A stretch of 64,000 bases of DNA from Plantago major (lineage: Eukaryota; Streptophyta; Magnoliopsida; Lamiales; Plantaginaceae), in contig JAIFAC010000429.1 in assembly GCA_026545765.1 (NCBI GenBank), positions 1-64,000 of the forward strand. Reading direction: 5' to 3'. Shown here one piece after another: positions 23,451 to 35,789 of the stretch (the stretch's first letter is position 1; the number at the start of each line of letters is the position of its first letter). The position numbers and the translations under genes are program-made. A model generated the notes under the pieces. The model was not told where the DNA came from. It made no database searches and saw only the letters and a program-made list of their open reading frames with translations.

Positions 23451-26046
23451 TTACATAGCAGCAGGACACCCACCTTTCCTAGGATCACTAATTGCTGTCA
23501 GTATTCCGCGGAAAACATTCTCGTTTCTCGCTTTCCTACCTGACGCCTTTATGTTCGTTAGATCTTGAACCACGAGCTGGCAGATTGCTCCCCCTGCTTT
23601 AGCCTGCAATTGATGTCCCCTATCTCTCAAGAACTGCTTCCTCTCTTCTGAAAGCTCAATGTGTTCGCCATGAACAACTGTCCAGTTCTCATACTGGACA
23701 ACGTTCGGGATCAGCTGCATATTTTTTCAAGAAAATGTCATTTCTGAATTGTGTTGATAATGTCAGAAGTCAGAACAGAACAGTGTACTTATTACTCATC
23801 GTACCTTGTGGTATATTCTTGCGCTCTGGACCGCTGTTAGAGGCTCCATCCCAAGTATGAAATGGTTGACGAACACTTGTACCACGGCTGGAATGATGCT
23901 TAGCCCGCCACTACCGCCAATCACCCCGGCTAACTGATCATCCTGGGATTGGTAAGATAGAAAAAAGAATGTTAGAGCATTATTTCCGCTTCAATGCAAT
24001 CATTTTAACTGAATTACCAACCTTGAGGATGACGAGTGGTGTCATAGAAGACAAGGGACGTTTGTGTGGTCTGATAAAATTGCTCGGAGCTGGAGGGAGC
24101 TTATCAGGGGTTATATCTGTTGGTATTGAGAAATCATCCATTTCGTTGTTGAGAATGATCCCGGTAGATGGAGATAACACTCCACCTCCAAAAGGATAGT
24201 TAACCGTGGAGGTCATGGATACAGCATTCCGATCAGAATCCACCACGCAGAAATGACTCGTTCCATGATCTCTAAGCTGGCTCCACCTGAAATTACACTA
24301 AGGTTCAGAATCCTTTTTGAATAATTGACTAAAATCTGAAGATTTCACCAAAGTAAACCTTGGCAGATAGTATTCAGGTGGGAATGTGGTGTTATCGAAT
24401 ATCCTTTCTTGTATTTCCTTCGCGAAAGAAGGAGAAAGCATGTCGGAAACAGTTCTACTGATGTTGACAAAATCAGGATCTCCTAGGTCCATTCGAATGG
24501 CAAACATGTGCTTCAGTGCTTCAATCAGACGATGCAAGCCTAAAGTGCCTCCAGCAGCATCTACACTTCCATAACTATCAAGGATGTTCAGAACCTGTCA
24601 ATAAAGTTTCACCAGATTGAAACATTGTTTGTGCCAGAAATGCTAAAACCAGTCAATTCAATTTTTCGCAACATACGCACCAGAGAAAGGCCTACTGTTC
24701 CACTAGAAGGCGGAGGCATCCCCAGTATTTTGTATCCCATAACATCAACAGAAACCGCATCAGTCACCTTCACTATGTAGTTTCTCAGATCATTCATAGA
24801 CAATATTCCACCAGCTTTCTTCACATCTTCCACAAGTTTTTCACCTACCGGTCCATTATAGAAGGCTTTTGGCCCTTGTTCTGCGACTGCTTGTAAGCTG
24901 TTACCAAGTTCCACATTGTAGCACGTGTCGCCAGCTTTTAACAGCTTCCCATTTGGTGCGTACACTTGTTGTAGACCAGGATCAGCAGTTATCGTATCAG
25001 CGTGACCAGCAATGCTCCTTCCAAAATAAGGGCTGATAATGAACCCTTCCTTGGCTAGTTTAATGGCTGGTTCAAGCAAAGAACTCCAAGGCAACCGCCC
25101 GAATTTCAACCAAGCAACGTGCAGGCCAGCTATCTCACCAGGAACACCCATCGATAAAGCTCCCAAGTATTTGGCTCCTGCATTGTCCTCATACATGTTC
25201 TGTGAAGCGGCTGAAGGAGCAGTTTCGCGCATATCGATTGCAAGTGCATCCGACATTGATGAAGATCGAACAACCATAAATCCACCACCTCCAATCCCAC
25301 TAGCCACTGGAATAACTACACCAAGGCATATAGCAGTCGCAACTGCCGCATCAACAGCATGCCCACCTCTCTCCAGCATCAACACACCAATATCCGAGCA
25401 TCGACCATCGTCAGAAGCCACAACCGCTTTTTGCGACTCAACGACATCGCTCTTATCAATCCGCAATCCACTGCCAAACTTCTGTTCATATCTCCCATGC
25501 CAAAAGTTCAAGGCCCCTCCAAGAGCAAGGCCTTGAATCAGAAATCAAGCATTTATCATTCAACTGGTAATAATTAGGCTAGCCCATTATCTTAAACCAA
25601 ACTAAATACTATAGAAGTCAATGAAGTGTCATTAAATGGCAAAAACTTGATAACTCTTCCTAGAGTTACATCTAGCTATTCAATTTTCTATGGAAAATTG
25701 AATTAAGAGGCAAACATGCTAGTGATATCAGATATGATATCCATATAGTAAGGCTTTAAAGATGTCAATTTGACTTTATTGAAGTTCACACGCAAGCAAA
25801 CACACAATGAAACTCATCAAAAGTCAACACAAAATTGTCATTTGATCATTTATCACAGAAGTGAGGATAAAAAAGTCTAGGAGAAAAGAAAAACAAGAAG
25901 GGAAGAGGAGTTTAAAGCAGAAACAACTACTAACATGCTAGTATTGTTGCTGTAAAAAGAGCAAGAATCAGCAGCAAAATCCTCCCTTTTCTTGAATTTG
26001 TATTGGCAGATTCCAGGAACGAATCATGTAAACGCAGTTGCCCCAT
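23451..26046 (-). CDS. GGT: Gamma-glutamyltransferase / glutathione hydrolase, 6 exons
   Basis: Cleaves the gamma-glutamyl bond of glutathione and its conjugates, acting outside the cytosol (apoplast or vacuole). Exons on the minus strand: 26046-25935, 25531-24681, 24594-24359, 24286-24022, 23942-23805, 23714-23451. Together they give 1866 nt, 621 residues, with every junction in phase and no stop. The N-terminus MGQLRLHD is followed by a hydrophobic segment, LLLILALFTATILACLAL (about residues 25-42), read as a signal anchor. The large subunit has MRETAP, GALSMGVPGE and MPPPSSGTVG. After self-cleavage the small subunit begins at the catalytic Thr (about residue 409, in HGTSHFCVVD), followed by TSTVNYPFGGGVLSP and SSMTPL. 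GGSGG near the end is typical GGSGG/GGAGG. The anchor suggests a vacuolar or membrane isoform, but location is inferred. Within the family I cannot separate GGT1-type from vacuolar GGT with certainty. Confidence 0.92.
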
Positions 26047-26110
26047 GAATATCCCGACTTGCTCAGTCTCTGTGTTATCTGCCTCTGTTTGTAATATTTG
26101 GTGGTGCTGC

Positions 26111-26120
26111 TTGTTTATAA
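26111..26120 (-). promoter_or_regulatory. Possible TATA box of the GGT gene
   Basis: Minus strand TTATAAACAA lies about 70 bp upstream of the GGT start codon. It is the right position for a core promoter with a short leader. Confidence 0.4.
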
Positions 26121-28424
26121 GTTTGTTAGGTACTTAACTTTGTGGCTATTTAAGTTTAGTACTGCAAAAGTAACAGGTTATGGGAATCTTGATTGGTGAA
26201 TCAGTCTTGTCGTGATTCCAAGAATTGGTTTTATTGGTCCCTAGCTAATGCCTGAAATATCAACATGGACTGTATTAATTAATATTCCACCTGGTGCCGT
26301 GCGGTAACAGATCTCACTCTTCTCACATGACAAGTAATTACCTGCAATTATTTTCTTACCTTCTGAAAGCTCAGTTGATTACATTTAACTTGGGATTAAT
26401 TTGTAATCGAACATGCATTAAAAACGAATTCTGACTAAACTAAGTTGAAAGTTTAACATGAGAAGGAAATAAGCCTTTAAGGCTAATGGTAGTGTAAGTT
26501 TACACTATTACTATTGGTGAATTTTCCTTTACACGTCAGAAGGCTAATGACATTTTGTAGTTTAACATGAGTAATTTAGTATATTACGGATTGATGTGTA
26601 GTTTTAGATTAAAATTTAAAACAATAAAATATGAAATGTGATGGTTTGAAATATGTAATTTTAGTGTAAAAATGACATTTTTAATTATTTGATGTGTGTG
26701 GTAATTTTGGGTCTATGTATGAATTTCTACCATAGACTAAAAGTTGAAGAAGATATGAAGTTTGGCGGCGCACGGAATGAGGAGTGATTTTCCTTCATAC
26801 CATAAACGTTTTGAGTAAACTAGTGGTATCAAGACAACGACAAGAGGAGGAAAACAATGACAGATCAGCTTGCAATAATAGCTTATTCTTCCACTGTTTG
26901 TTGCACGTTATTCATGGGTTTGACATTCATTCATGACTCATGAGAAATATAATACTACGTCTTTTAAAATCTTACTAATGAGACTTTTTAAAACTTTTCA
27001 GAATTACTCAAGAATTACATATATAAAAGATAAAATAAAGTTTATATTAAGAAATATACTTAATTTATTTTCATAATATAATTTTATTATTATATATTTT
27101 TATCGTATAGTTTGAGCATAATTTATAGTTAAAGTTCGAAAAAATTTTTTCATTAAAAAGCTTTTAAAGACCGCTGGGAGTAATATATGCTCCAGTTAAT
27201 TATATTTATAATTTTGGTTGGTTCCCAGTTCCCACGCATTTTAATTGCCACTTGAAAAGAATCACTAAAGTCCCACTACTCTGTAGTGTCCGGTTTGGGT
27301 TTCATTTCATCCTTCCGTATGGGGGGATTTGGTCGACACTAAGGGCTTGATCAGTGGTCTTACCACTCCAAATGATGACACTTGTCCAGCCTTAACAAGG
27401 GCACTACTGCTTCTAATACTTCAACCATGTGGATTGGTAATTTATTGCTCGTGAAATTAGCTAATACTTCAACCAAAACGTATATTTTGTGGGGATTATA
27501 TAGGTTTTATGTCTTTACCATTTGAAAAAGCCTTGTAAGTTGTAAGAGCTATTTCATCTGTTCCAGTTTCATCTTTTCATTTAACTTTTTCTTGTTAACG
27601 CTTATAAACTTCGCCTGCGAATTACTCATAAATAATATTGATAAAAAATTTAAAAATTCATATTATTAATATTACATTGTAAATTTTCATTATATATTTT
27701 TAAAAAATTCATAATGATGTATTATATGGAATTAAATCAAACTTAAAGTTGAATGGTGTTGACCAAAAAAATGGGAAGATGAAATTGGGACAGAGGGAGT
27801 ATCTATTTTTTCGAATATAACTACAATATATTATATACCATCTCTTCCAGTCCATCTATAGATATTTCCACATTAAACTTACTCATCAATTTCAAATTAA
27901 ATAAAGATTTTATACAAGTTTCTAAAGAGACGATTTATTATAGATAATTAACTTATTTAGACGGACATGGAAGCTCTGACGGAGCAATACCTACCTCTAA
28001 AAAAAATAATCTCCTATATATAATTTCGTCTCATTCCATTCCTATACGTGCATTTAACCTATGCGCTAAGAAAATCATTAATGATATTAATCAAAACGTG
28101 TATATTATCAACATTTGTGTTATATTATATACTAAGAATGTATTTTGTTAATAAAATAGACGCTTGATTCATAATATTGATGATTTTATTTACAATATAG
28201 TTGTTACTCAAAATTTTAATATCTTAAGAAATTAAAATTCCAAAATCAACAACCCACATGAAATCCCAAAACCATTGCTCATATTATTTTTTATGCAAAT
28301 AACCTTTTAACAAGTAAACATGGTTAAACAATAAGATAAATTTTGTAGATAAATTACAATAAGAAGCAAGAAAAAGGATAGTTACACGTGTCATCATTTT
28401 GGTAGGTGAGACTATTCATCAAGT
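26121..28424. other. Intergenic sequence upstream of GGT
   Basis: AT-rich with no supported coding sequence. Holds one MITE (27551-27801). Near 28070-28200 there is AT-rich text similar to the cores of the AGTCTC MITEs. Confidence 0.5.
27551..27801. mobile_element. MITE, CTCCCTCTGTCCC-type ends
   Basis: Left CTGTTCCAGTTTCATCTTTT and right AAGATGAAATTGGGACAGAG are near-perfect inverted repeats at the ends of a 250-bp non-coding AT-rich unit. The CTCCCTCYGTCCC edge is typical of Stowaway-like plant MITEs. Confidence 0.65.
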
Positions 28425-29102
28425 ATATAGGTGTTATTCGGGCCGGGCTGCTAAAGCCCGCTCCATTTAAGGGTCGAAATGCCGACCGTTCACCTTTTAT
28501 CCGGCCGGGCCAAGTTAATTCGCTAAGTAAGGTTCTAAGACGCCCACAACCCACTTTGTTCACGGACTGCCAGTCGTTTCACTATCCGCCGCAAATTTCT
28601 TTGTTTTTATTTTTTCAATTAAAAATTAATGACACTTACACTTCAGGCAAACATATGAAGATAGTCCAGTAGTGAAACAACAATAAATTCAAGTTCCAAT
28701 ATAGTATCAACCAACAAATACTTGGCAGTTGAAGCATTTATACATTCTCACATACAACTCCACATTTAATACACACATTCCAATCGACTAAACAATACTA
28801 CAATAGTGACAAAAATTGAGAAACAGAAGAATCTTTGGCCAAGCTTTAATTAAACTAAAGAGAAACAAATTAAATGTTGTTAAAGAAAAGTGAAGTAATT
28901 AAATCATCAATTCATAATGCATAACAGAATGTTCCTTGATGCTTATTATTTCCAACTTTATTTATTCAAGATTTCAAGTTCAAGAGTCAAGACCAACAAA
29001 ACTCATAAATCATAAATTCATAATGCATAAACTAAAACTTGAAATTTTATTACAAAGAAGAAAATTACAAATCAATAGCAAAATAAGACTAGTACATAAT
29101 AC

Positions 29103-31330
29103 TCATCCATGAAAGTCGGCCAAGAAATCATGTTTATTTGACGTATCGATTGTGTTAGACGATATCTCCTCCTCGGGTACAAATTCATCTTCAAGATTAT
29201 CAAAGTGACCCCTCATGAATATGTCATACTCATCGTCACGCCTCCAATTTAAACTTAGCTTCCTTAGTTCGAAGTTTCGCATCAAGCATATCTTTCCACA
29301 TGACACAAAAGCGATCGATTTTGGAGTTAATCGACCTTTTATCCGATAGTAAAGGCCCCGCCGCACTAAAATAACTTTCCGAAGCTACGGTGGACATTTG
29401 TGAAGCCAATAGATCACGGGCTATACGTCTAAATACGGGAAATGATTTTGCATCGTCTCTCCACCAATTAAGAACATTGAAACCGGTTGTGTCGGGATGT
29501 TGGCCTGCTCCAAAGAAATAGATTACTTCATTTACACTTGATTTGCTTGATGTTGTTGTTGTCGTTGATTTTTGTCCAAGTAAAGAATCAAAGATCCCAC
29601 GACCTTGTTGATTGCTTCTTTGTGATTCCAAAGTCTCACCCACCGGTTGTGCATCATCATTGTAAGCATCATATAATGTTCGAAACATTTTTTGAATTGT
29701 GTCTTTCTTGGCCAGCTCATCAAATGTTCTTTCGCACCTATGTTGGTATAATACATCTTCAACAATTGAATGCACCCATCGATTTTTGCATCGAGGATCT
29801 AAACAAGCGTTAGTATAGCAATCTTTTGCACTAATGAAAAATATTTTAACCATTTTGCCAACATTCCTTCAATAACTTTGCCCAACAATTCATGGTTCTT
29901 TAAATTGGAAAATAACTTTGTAATATGGACCATATAGGCCAACATCAAATTTGAGGTAGGATAAAGTTGACCTGACATAACTTTGCTAACTTCTTTGAAT
30001 TTTTGAAGGAGCGGACCAAGAACATCAACAACATAAAAATCATCCATTTTCAAATAATTGTTTGTCGGGTCGATTTGATCATTTTCAACTACAAATTCCG
30101 AACAAGTTTCAATAATTTCATTTGCATAACTTCGGCATTCTTGCAACATTCGAAATGTGGAGTTCCACCTAATTTTGCAATTAAGATAGGGATAGCAATT
30201 TTTTTTCCATTGAGCACAACCAAATCCCTATAATTTTGAGTTCTTGTGGAACTAGAGGTAATATGCGACAAACAAGACCTAATCTTTTCAATAGAGCAAA
30301 GAATGTGACTTAAACCATCTTTCACACACAAATTAATAATATGACAAATACATCGAATATGAAAAAGATTACCATCAAGAATTGGGTTAAGATATGATTT
30401 AAGCATACGTACCGCAGACAAATTGTTACTCGCATTATCAAAGGAAAATGACAAATAATTCTCTTTTAAATTCCAATTTGAAAGAGTTCTAATCATTTGA
30501 CTATGAATCTCTTGACCCGTGTGTGGATGTGGTAGTTCAACAAAGTCAATAATACGCTTTTGTATAATCCAATCATCATAAACTCAATGAGCAGTGACAC
30601 ACATATAACTTAGGTTACACCTACCAGTCCACAAATCGGAAGTAAACGAAAACTTGCAAGACAAAGAATTAAAAACACCTTTTAAAATTTCACAATCTTC
30701 TTTAAATAAACGCATGCCATCAATGTAAAGAGTACTACGTGAAATTCTTTTTAATTGTGGTTGTAAAGTAGTTTGCACATAATTTTCATAAACAGGGTAT
30801 TCCGCAAAAGAAAAAGGGAGTTCTTTTTGGACCACATACCTTACAGTGCATTCCCTAGCCCGCTTATGAGTGTATCGCCAATTTTCAACTTGACCAGCTG
30901 ATGACCTTTGCAAATGTTGCTGAGTCAATCCTTCGCCACCATCCTCATCCCATCCTGGATGTTTAGTAAAATGGCGTGATAGAGTACATGTGCCAGTGCC
31001 ATTTCTGTGAGTTAAAGTATGCCCAAAAATACGGCATTTTGCAATTTTCTTCTCAAAATCTTTGTCAAACAATAACCAAACTTTACTAGTGAATTTTCGT
31101 TTTCTGCCCGATTCTAAAGGCGCATCACTAGGTTCAGTTCAAGAAGGTCATCATCATCGTAAACACCTGGGTTCTTCGATGCACTAGTACTACGCATACG
31201 ACATGAAGTTTTCATACTCTCTACTTGTAAAATTCATTAGTTGCCCATCGATAGTAGCCTTACAAACATTTTTTTGAAGAAATCGATTTTGAAGATGAAC
31301 TAGATTGAGAAGTTTTTGGTTTTTCATTAT
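29103..31330 (-). pseudogene. hAT family transposase (BED finger, RNase H-like core, hAT dimer domain), frameshifted
   Basis: This is a transposase of the Ac/RICESLEEPER type. In order on the minus strand: a Ser/Lys-rich start (about 31330-31200) and a BED zinc-finger region (31110-30960) with GTGTCTLSRHF. The second zinc Cys appears replaced by Phe (K-C-R-I-F). Then come a catalytic-core part with FTSDLWTGRC (about 30640) and SFDNASNNLSAV (about 30430), and a DUF4413-like stretch near 29950-29800 with a Pro-Thr-S-N-LML motif. Last is the C-terminal dimerisation domain (29450-29290) with VLNWWRDDAKSFPVF, ARDLLASQMSTVASES and SDKRS. The domains fall in several frames (breaks near 30580, 30100, 29850 and 29250), so the gene is broken. 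Its 5' flank ends where MULE-2 begins. Confidence 0.88.
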
Positions 31331-31651
31331 TAACCACCAAAATACAAAAACGGATTTATAATAAAACTGGACAAGAAAAAAATTGGAAAAAACTCAAACA
31401 AGTTGAATCTTGATTCTTGAAAGGTAAACAAGACAATTGGCTTGTAGAGAAATAGAGATTCAGAAATCAGAAGAGAGTAGGAGATTATGAAGAGAGAGTA
31501 GAAGATTAAGAACTAAGAAGAGATAGTGTGATGAATCTAGAAACAAGCTCACCTATTTATAGAGCTGTAGTCTGTAGAAGATACAGAAGAAGCTGAGCAG
31601 TCGACCGTTGAGCTTGAGCAGTCGGAAATCACAATTCCCGAAAGCACTAAT

Positions 31652-32200
31652 GTTAAACGCAACACATTTTTGGCTAAACGCAACACCAAATATTTGCGTA
31701 CTTACCAAAAATGCCCTTAACTCAAAAAAACTTATAAAATTAACGTAAAATCGAAATAACTCGTTTACACAAACACAATAACATTAACATGCACGACTGA
31801 ATACAAATTACAACAATAAAAACATCAAAAAATTTTCACAAATTTTTTTTTTGTGAAAAGTGGAAAAAGTTGGGAAATATGTAGAGAAATTGAAAAGCAA
31901 AAAAAAAAAAATCTGAAGATGAAATGGCTGGTTCTCAAAACTGGCCATTTTTGAAATGGCCGGTTTTGAGAACCGGCCATTTCATGTTTTTAATTTTTTC
32001 TTTTTGTGTTTTTTCAATTTTTCCCAACTTTTTTCACAAAAAGAACCGGCCATTTTAAAATGGCCCGTTTGACCGGCATTTTTTTTTTAAATTTTAAATT
32101 TATTTATTTTGAATTCGCAACTTTAACTATAATTCGAACTTGAATCGAAATGCTTCCGAATAAAAGGTTACAACTTGAACACGGACGAACTTGAATAGAG
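31652..32200 (+). repeat. MULE-2 left terminal inverted repeat with palindromic core
   Basis: Pairs with 52432-52934. Shared blocks include TTTTCACAA, the AAATGGCCGG hairpins and GGTTACAACTTGAACACGGA. Two tandem hairpins occupy 31921-31983. The second has 13-bp arms GAAATGGCCGGTT / AACCGGCCATTTC. Confidence 0.85.
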
Positions 32201-32350
32201 AACTATTCTTTTAACATTTATTTATTTATTTATTTTAAATAAAGAACTATTTTAGTAAAAGTGAAATCATATTTATTTTAATTACGGCAACATGAATTTT
32301 TACTCATTTCACTATAAATACGGAACACAACATAAAATTGAAAGCATAAA

Positions 32351-34879
32351 CTAGAACAAAAACCATTGACGTAGCTGAACGGAATAATGTTGCATCCAAT
32401 GGCTTATTCTTTCCTCTTTAGCAGATTCCCATGACATCCATAATGGTGGAAGTGGACATTCATCTATCACGTGCAACCTAATATAGTGATTGTTATCAAC
32501 GAATCCCATTGTCCACTCTTCATCTGTCGATGGAGGGTCCGGAGATGGTGAGTCTATTTGTGAACGACACTCCAATGGAAAGTATATAAGACTCCCTACC
32601 GCAACATAGAAGCTCAAGACCCGTTGGTACGCTAGTCAGAAGAAACCCCATATCCGGAGTGTATACCACCATGGGTCGTTACATGGGCCGCAAACCGCTT
32701 CAAACGATTAGTTATTTCCGTGACCACAGCTCCCCATTTCTCGCGACGAAAGCTCCTCGTGGTTGTTCAACCTCCATAAGTTCTCGCGATGTCCGCCACC
32801 GATCTTGTGAATGGTATCGACTTGTGCTATGACCCTAAACCAGCTTTCCATCGGAGACGACATTAGTCCAACCTCTAATGAAGTGTACAATTGTTATGCA
32901 TTTGACTCGTATCTAAATGATCTACCAAGATTTGCTTAACTCAACTCGCATTGCTTGGGGTGGAATTCACGAGATTGATTCGCTGGTTGCCGCTTCCCAA
33001 GCAGATGGGATCCTACTCGCTGTTTCAGGTCGCCACCTCTCATTGGTTTACGATCGCCTCCAAGAACGATTGTGATGCACTCAATCGTCAAATACGATCT
33101 CATTTCTCCTCCGTGGCGCTCTGCGGTCCTCGCCTACCAATAAACCGTCCCGCATACTCTCACGCTTAGTCTCGTGGTTCCCCATGTGAAGAGTTCTCGT
33201 AACACGCTTAGATCGTGAACCGTGGACGGTCCTCGTTTGTCAACTTGACGGTTAATTGACATGCATATTAGTCCAAAACTTGCGCAATGTGTGATCGCAA
33301 TCACCGATTAACATCGCCCATTTGTTTCACCATTTTGTCAATGGCAAGATGTGAAACCACACCTCCCAAATTTACTAAGATGTGATTTGTTGTGGAATGA
33401 GGCTTAATCGTAAGAGATCTCTCAAACTCTGTGCGGATCGCTTCAAAATGCATTTCAAGTAGGCCATGCAGCTTCGGGAATGCCCGGTGAAACTTCTGAT
33501 TTGAAGGACCCAACCATAACTTGTACCTGGCGTGAGCAGATTCGACTCTGCAACCAAGTTACACTGTTGAATGTCAGTTTCGGCATAACTGCAATTATAG
33601 GCTAGTAGTGCATTACGAAATAAACTAAGGTACGAGTGGTTTTATGGCGATAAATAGAATTACCTGTTGGTCGTGTTTATCCCGTAGTGTAGGATGTTCT
33701 TGGTCCAAGCGTGAACAAATCGCTCACGGTATGGGTCGAACCATGTCCTCCAGACGCATCTATGATAGCCGTAGTCTTCGCCAGCCTCGCCATTTCTCGC
33801 AATACCGCCATGGAGTTCCGCAGTCTTTGTATGCACGATGCGATCCCATCTAGATTTTACCGCCCCTTGATACTATGTGGAACCACACAGCTTGTTTACT
33901 TTAGCCTGCACATCCTTTGATATGTGCCTCCCATACAAGAGGTGTCGCTCGAAATACGATATTAACCGCATTCATTGCCGCTTAACTCTCGCTTGTAATA
34001 AAACCCTGTGAGACACCACACTCAAAGAAACAACTCCCGCAATTGTGTAAGGTCCCACACATAACTTGATGTCCTTTTGTTGGAGAGGAAAATGAAAGCT
34101 ATGTGATAGTTTTGCCCAGTGGGTAAGACGCCAATCAGTTCCACCAAATTCATGTCATACAAATTTGTCTTGTAGGTCAGATCCATGAGGACAACTTCAG
34201 AACAAACGGAGCATCTCCCTTGTATTAGGATGAGCTAAAAAAAATTCACTCCAATATGTGAGTACCCTACACATTCGATTGGGTAAATATAAAATGATGG
34301 TTTTACAACATATGCAATAAATAATCCATCAGCATCGATCCCATCTCCATACGCTGATATTTTTGTCAAGATCAGATATGTGCCGAGGACACTACAGCTT
34401 GTTTGTAAACTCCTTTTCGCTTCCGAGAATTTCTCTATGTGTCATTCCACACTTCAAAGATTTCAATCACTCGCATTTAACTCTTCGCTATTCAAATTAA
34501 TCGACGTGCCCATGGGGTAATTCGAGTGCATGATTGTGTTTCTCGTGGCCCTCTCTGATAGCAACTCTCCACTCCCCCGGATACCTCTCATGCAGCTTAA
34601 CCTGAAATTGACAATTGTGCTTCTTAGTCCCAACTACATTTCTGGATTTCACTTCGGGGTCACTTGAAGCCGTATTTCTATATAGCCCCACCGCCACAAC
34701 TCATGTATACGGTCTTTGGTTTCAATGAGATCGCTAAAAGATATTGTTTTTTTCCAATAAAGTAACCCAAGTTTCGCAAGTTTCACGAGTATCAAAACTC
34801 GATTGTTTTGGAAAAATTGATCGTACTGAAAATCAGCCGCATCATCGGATGAAATATATGAAATAGGTGAGTCACTCAT
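32351..34879 (-). pseudogene. MULE-2 transposase with OTU-like C-terminus, frameshifted
   Basis: This is a Mutator-like transposase. The minus-strand ATG at 34879 gives MSDSPISYISSDDAADF. A FAR1/MuDR-like DNA-binding part follows (34697-34497) with KKHNCQFQVKLH and EWRVAIREGHEKHNHALEL, an apparent C-H-H zinc-binding pattern. The MULE core near 34190-34070 contains V-L-M-D-L-T-Y-K-T-N-L-Y, with the first catalytic Asp codon at 34183-34181, then QNYHIAFIFLSN. The C-terminal portion (32617-32351) reads like the end of an OTU cysteine-protease domain: IYFPLECR, GFVDNNHYIRLHV (with the conserved His), PPLWMSW. OTU-like tails are known in plant MULEs. Several shifts and stops break the frame between these blocks. 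Confidence 0.8.
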
Positions 34880-34992
34880 AGTATACGTGTTTGGGATTTG
34901 AAGTGTTTCGGGTTTCAAGTGTTTAGAATAGAATATTTGTTTCAATCAAGTGTGAGTATTTTAAAATGATGGTGGGGATTTTAGAAGTGTAG

Positions 34993-35789
34993 ACACAACG
35001 TAAATCGAGGGATTGTGTAAATCGAAACATCCCGTAAATTGAAACATCACGTGAATCGAAACATCCCGTAAATTGAAACATCACGTGAATCGAAACATCC
35101 CGTGAATCGAAACGTCCCGTAAATCGAAACATCCCGTGAATCGAAACGTCCCGTAAATCGAAACATCCCGTGAATCAAACATCCAGAATCGACACGCCCC
35201 AGAATTCAAATGTCCCGCCAGAATCAAACATCCGTGAATCAAACATCCGTAAATCGATACCTCCGTAAATCAAACATCCGTAAATCAATACATCCCGTGA
35301 ATCAAACATCCCATAAATCAAACGTCACGTAAATCGAAACGCCCGAAATCAAAATGTCCCATGAATCGATACATCCGTGAATCGAAATATCTCAGAGATC
35401 GACACGCCCGTAAATTGAAACATCCCGTAAATCGAAACATCCCGTAAATCGATACGTCCCGTAAATCGATACGTCACGTAAATCGATACGTCACGTGAAT
35501 CGAAACATCACGTGAATCGAAACATCACGTGAATCAAAACGTCCCGTAAATCGAAACATCCCGTAAATCGAAAAATCACGTGTATCGAAACATCCCGTAA
35601 ATCGAAACATCCTGTGAATCAAAACATCCCGTGAATTGATACGTCCCGTAAATTATACGTCACGTAAATTGATACGTCCCGTAAATCGAAACATCCCGTG
35701 AATCGAAACGTCCCGTAAATCGAAACATCCCGTAAATTGAAACATCACGAGTATCGAAATATCTCGTGAATCGAAACGTCTATTTGTTT
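34993..35789. repeat. 17-bp tandem array, left copy
   Basis: About 45 units of roughly AATCGAAACATCCCGTG with alternating CAT/CGT and TAA/TGA variants. Units in 35170-35400 are more degenerate and some are shortened. It runs from the 5' side of the MULE-2 transposase directly into the broken PMD exon at about 35790. Orientation is opposite to the array at 37370-37755. Confidence 0.95.

Noticed and set aside
34993..35789. Regular short repeats resembling a CRISPR array
   Set aside because: Units are contiguous 17-mers with no unique spacers, in a plant transposon. This is a minisatellite.
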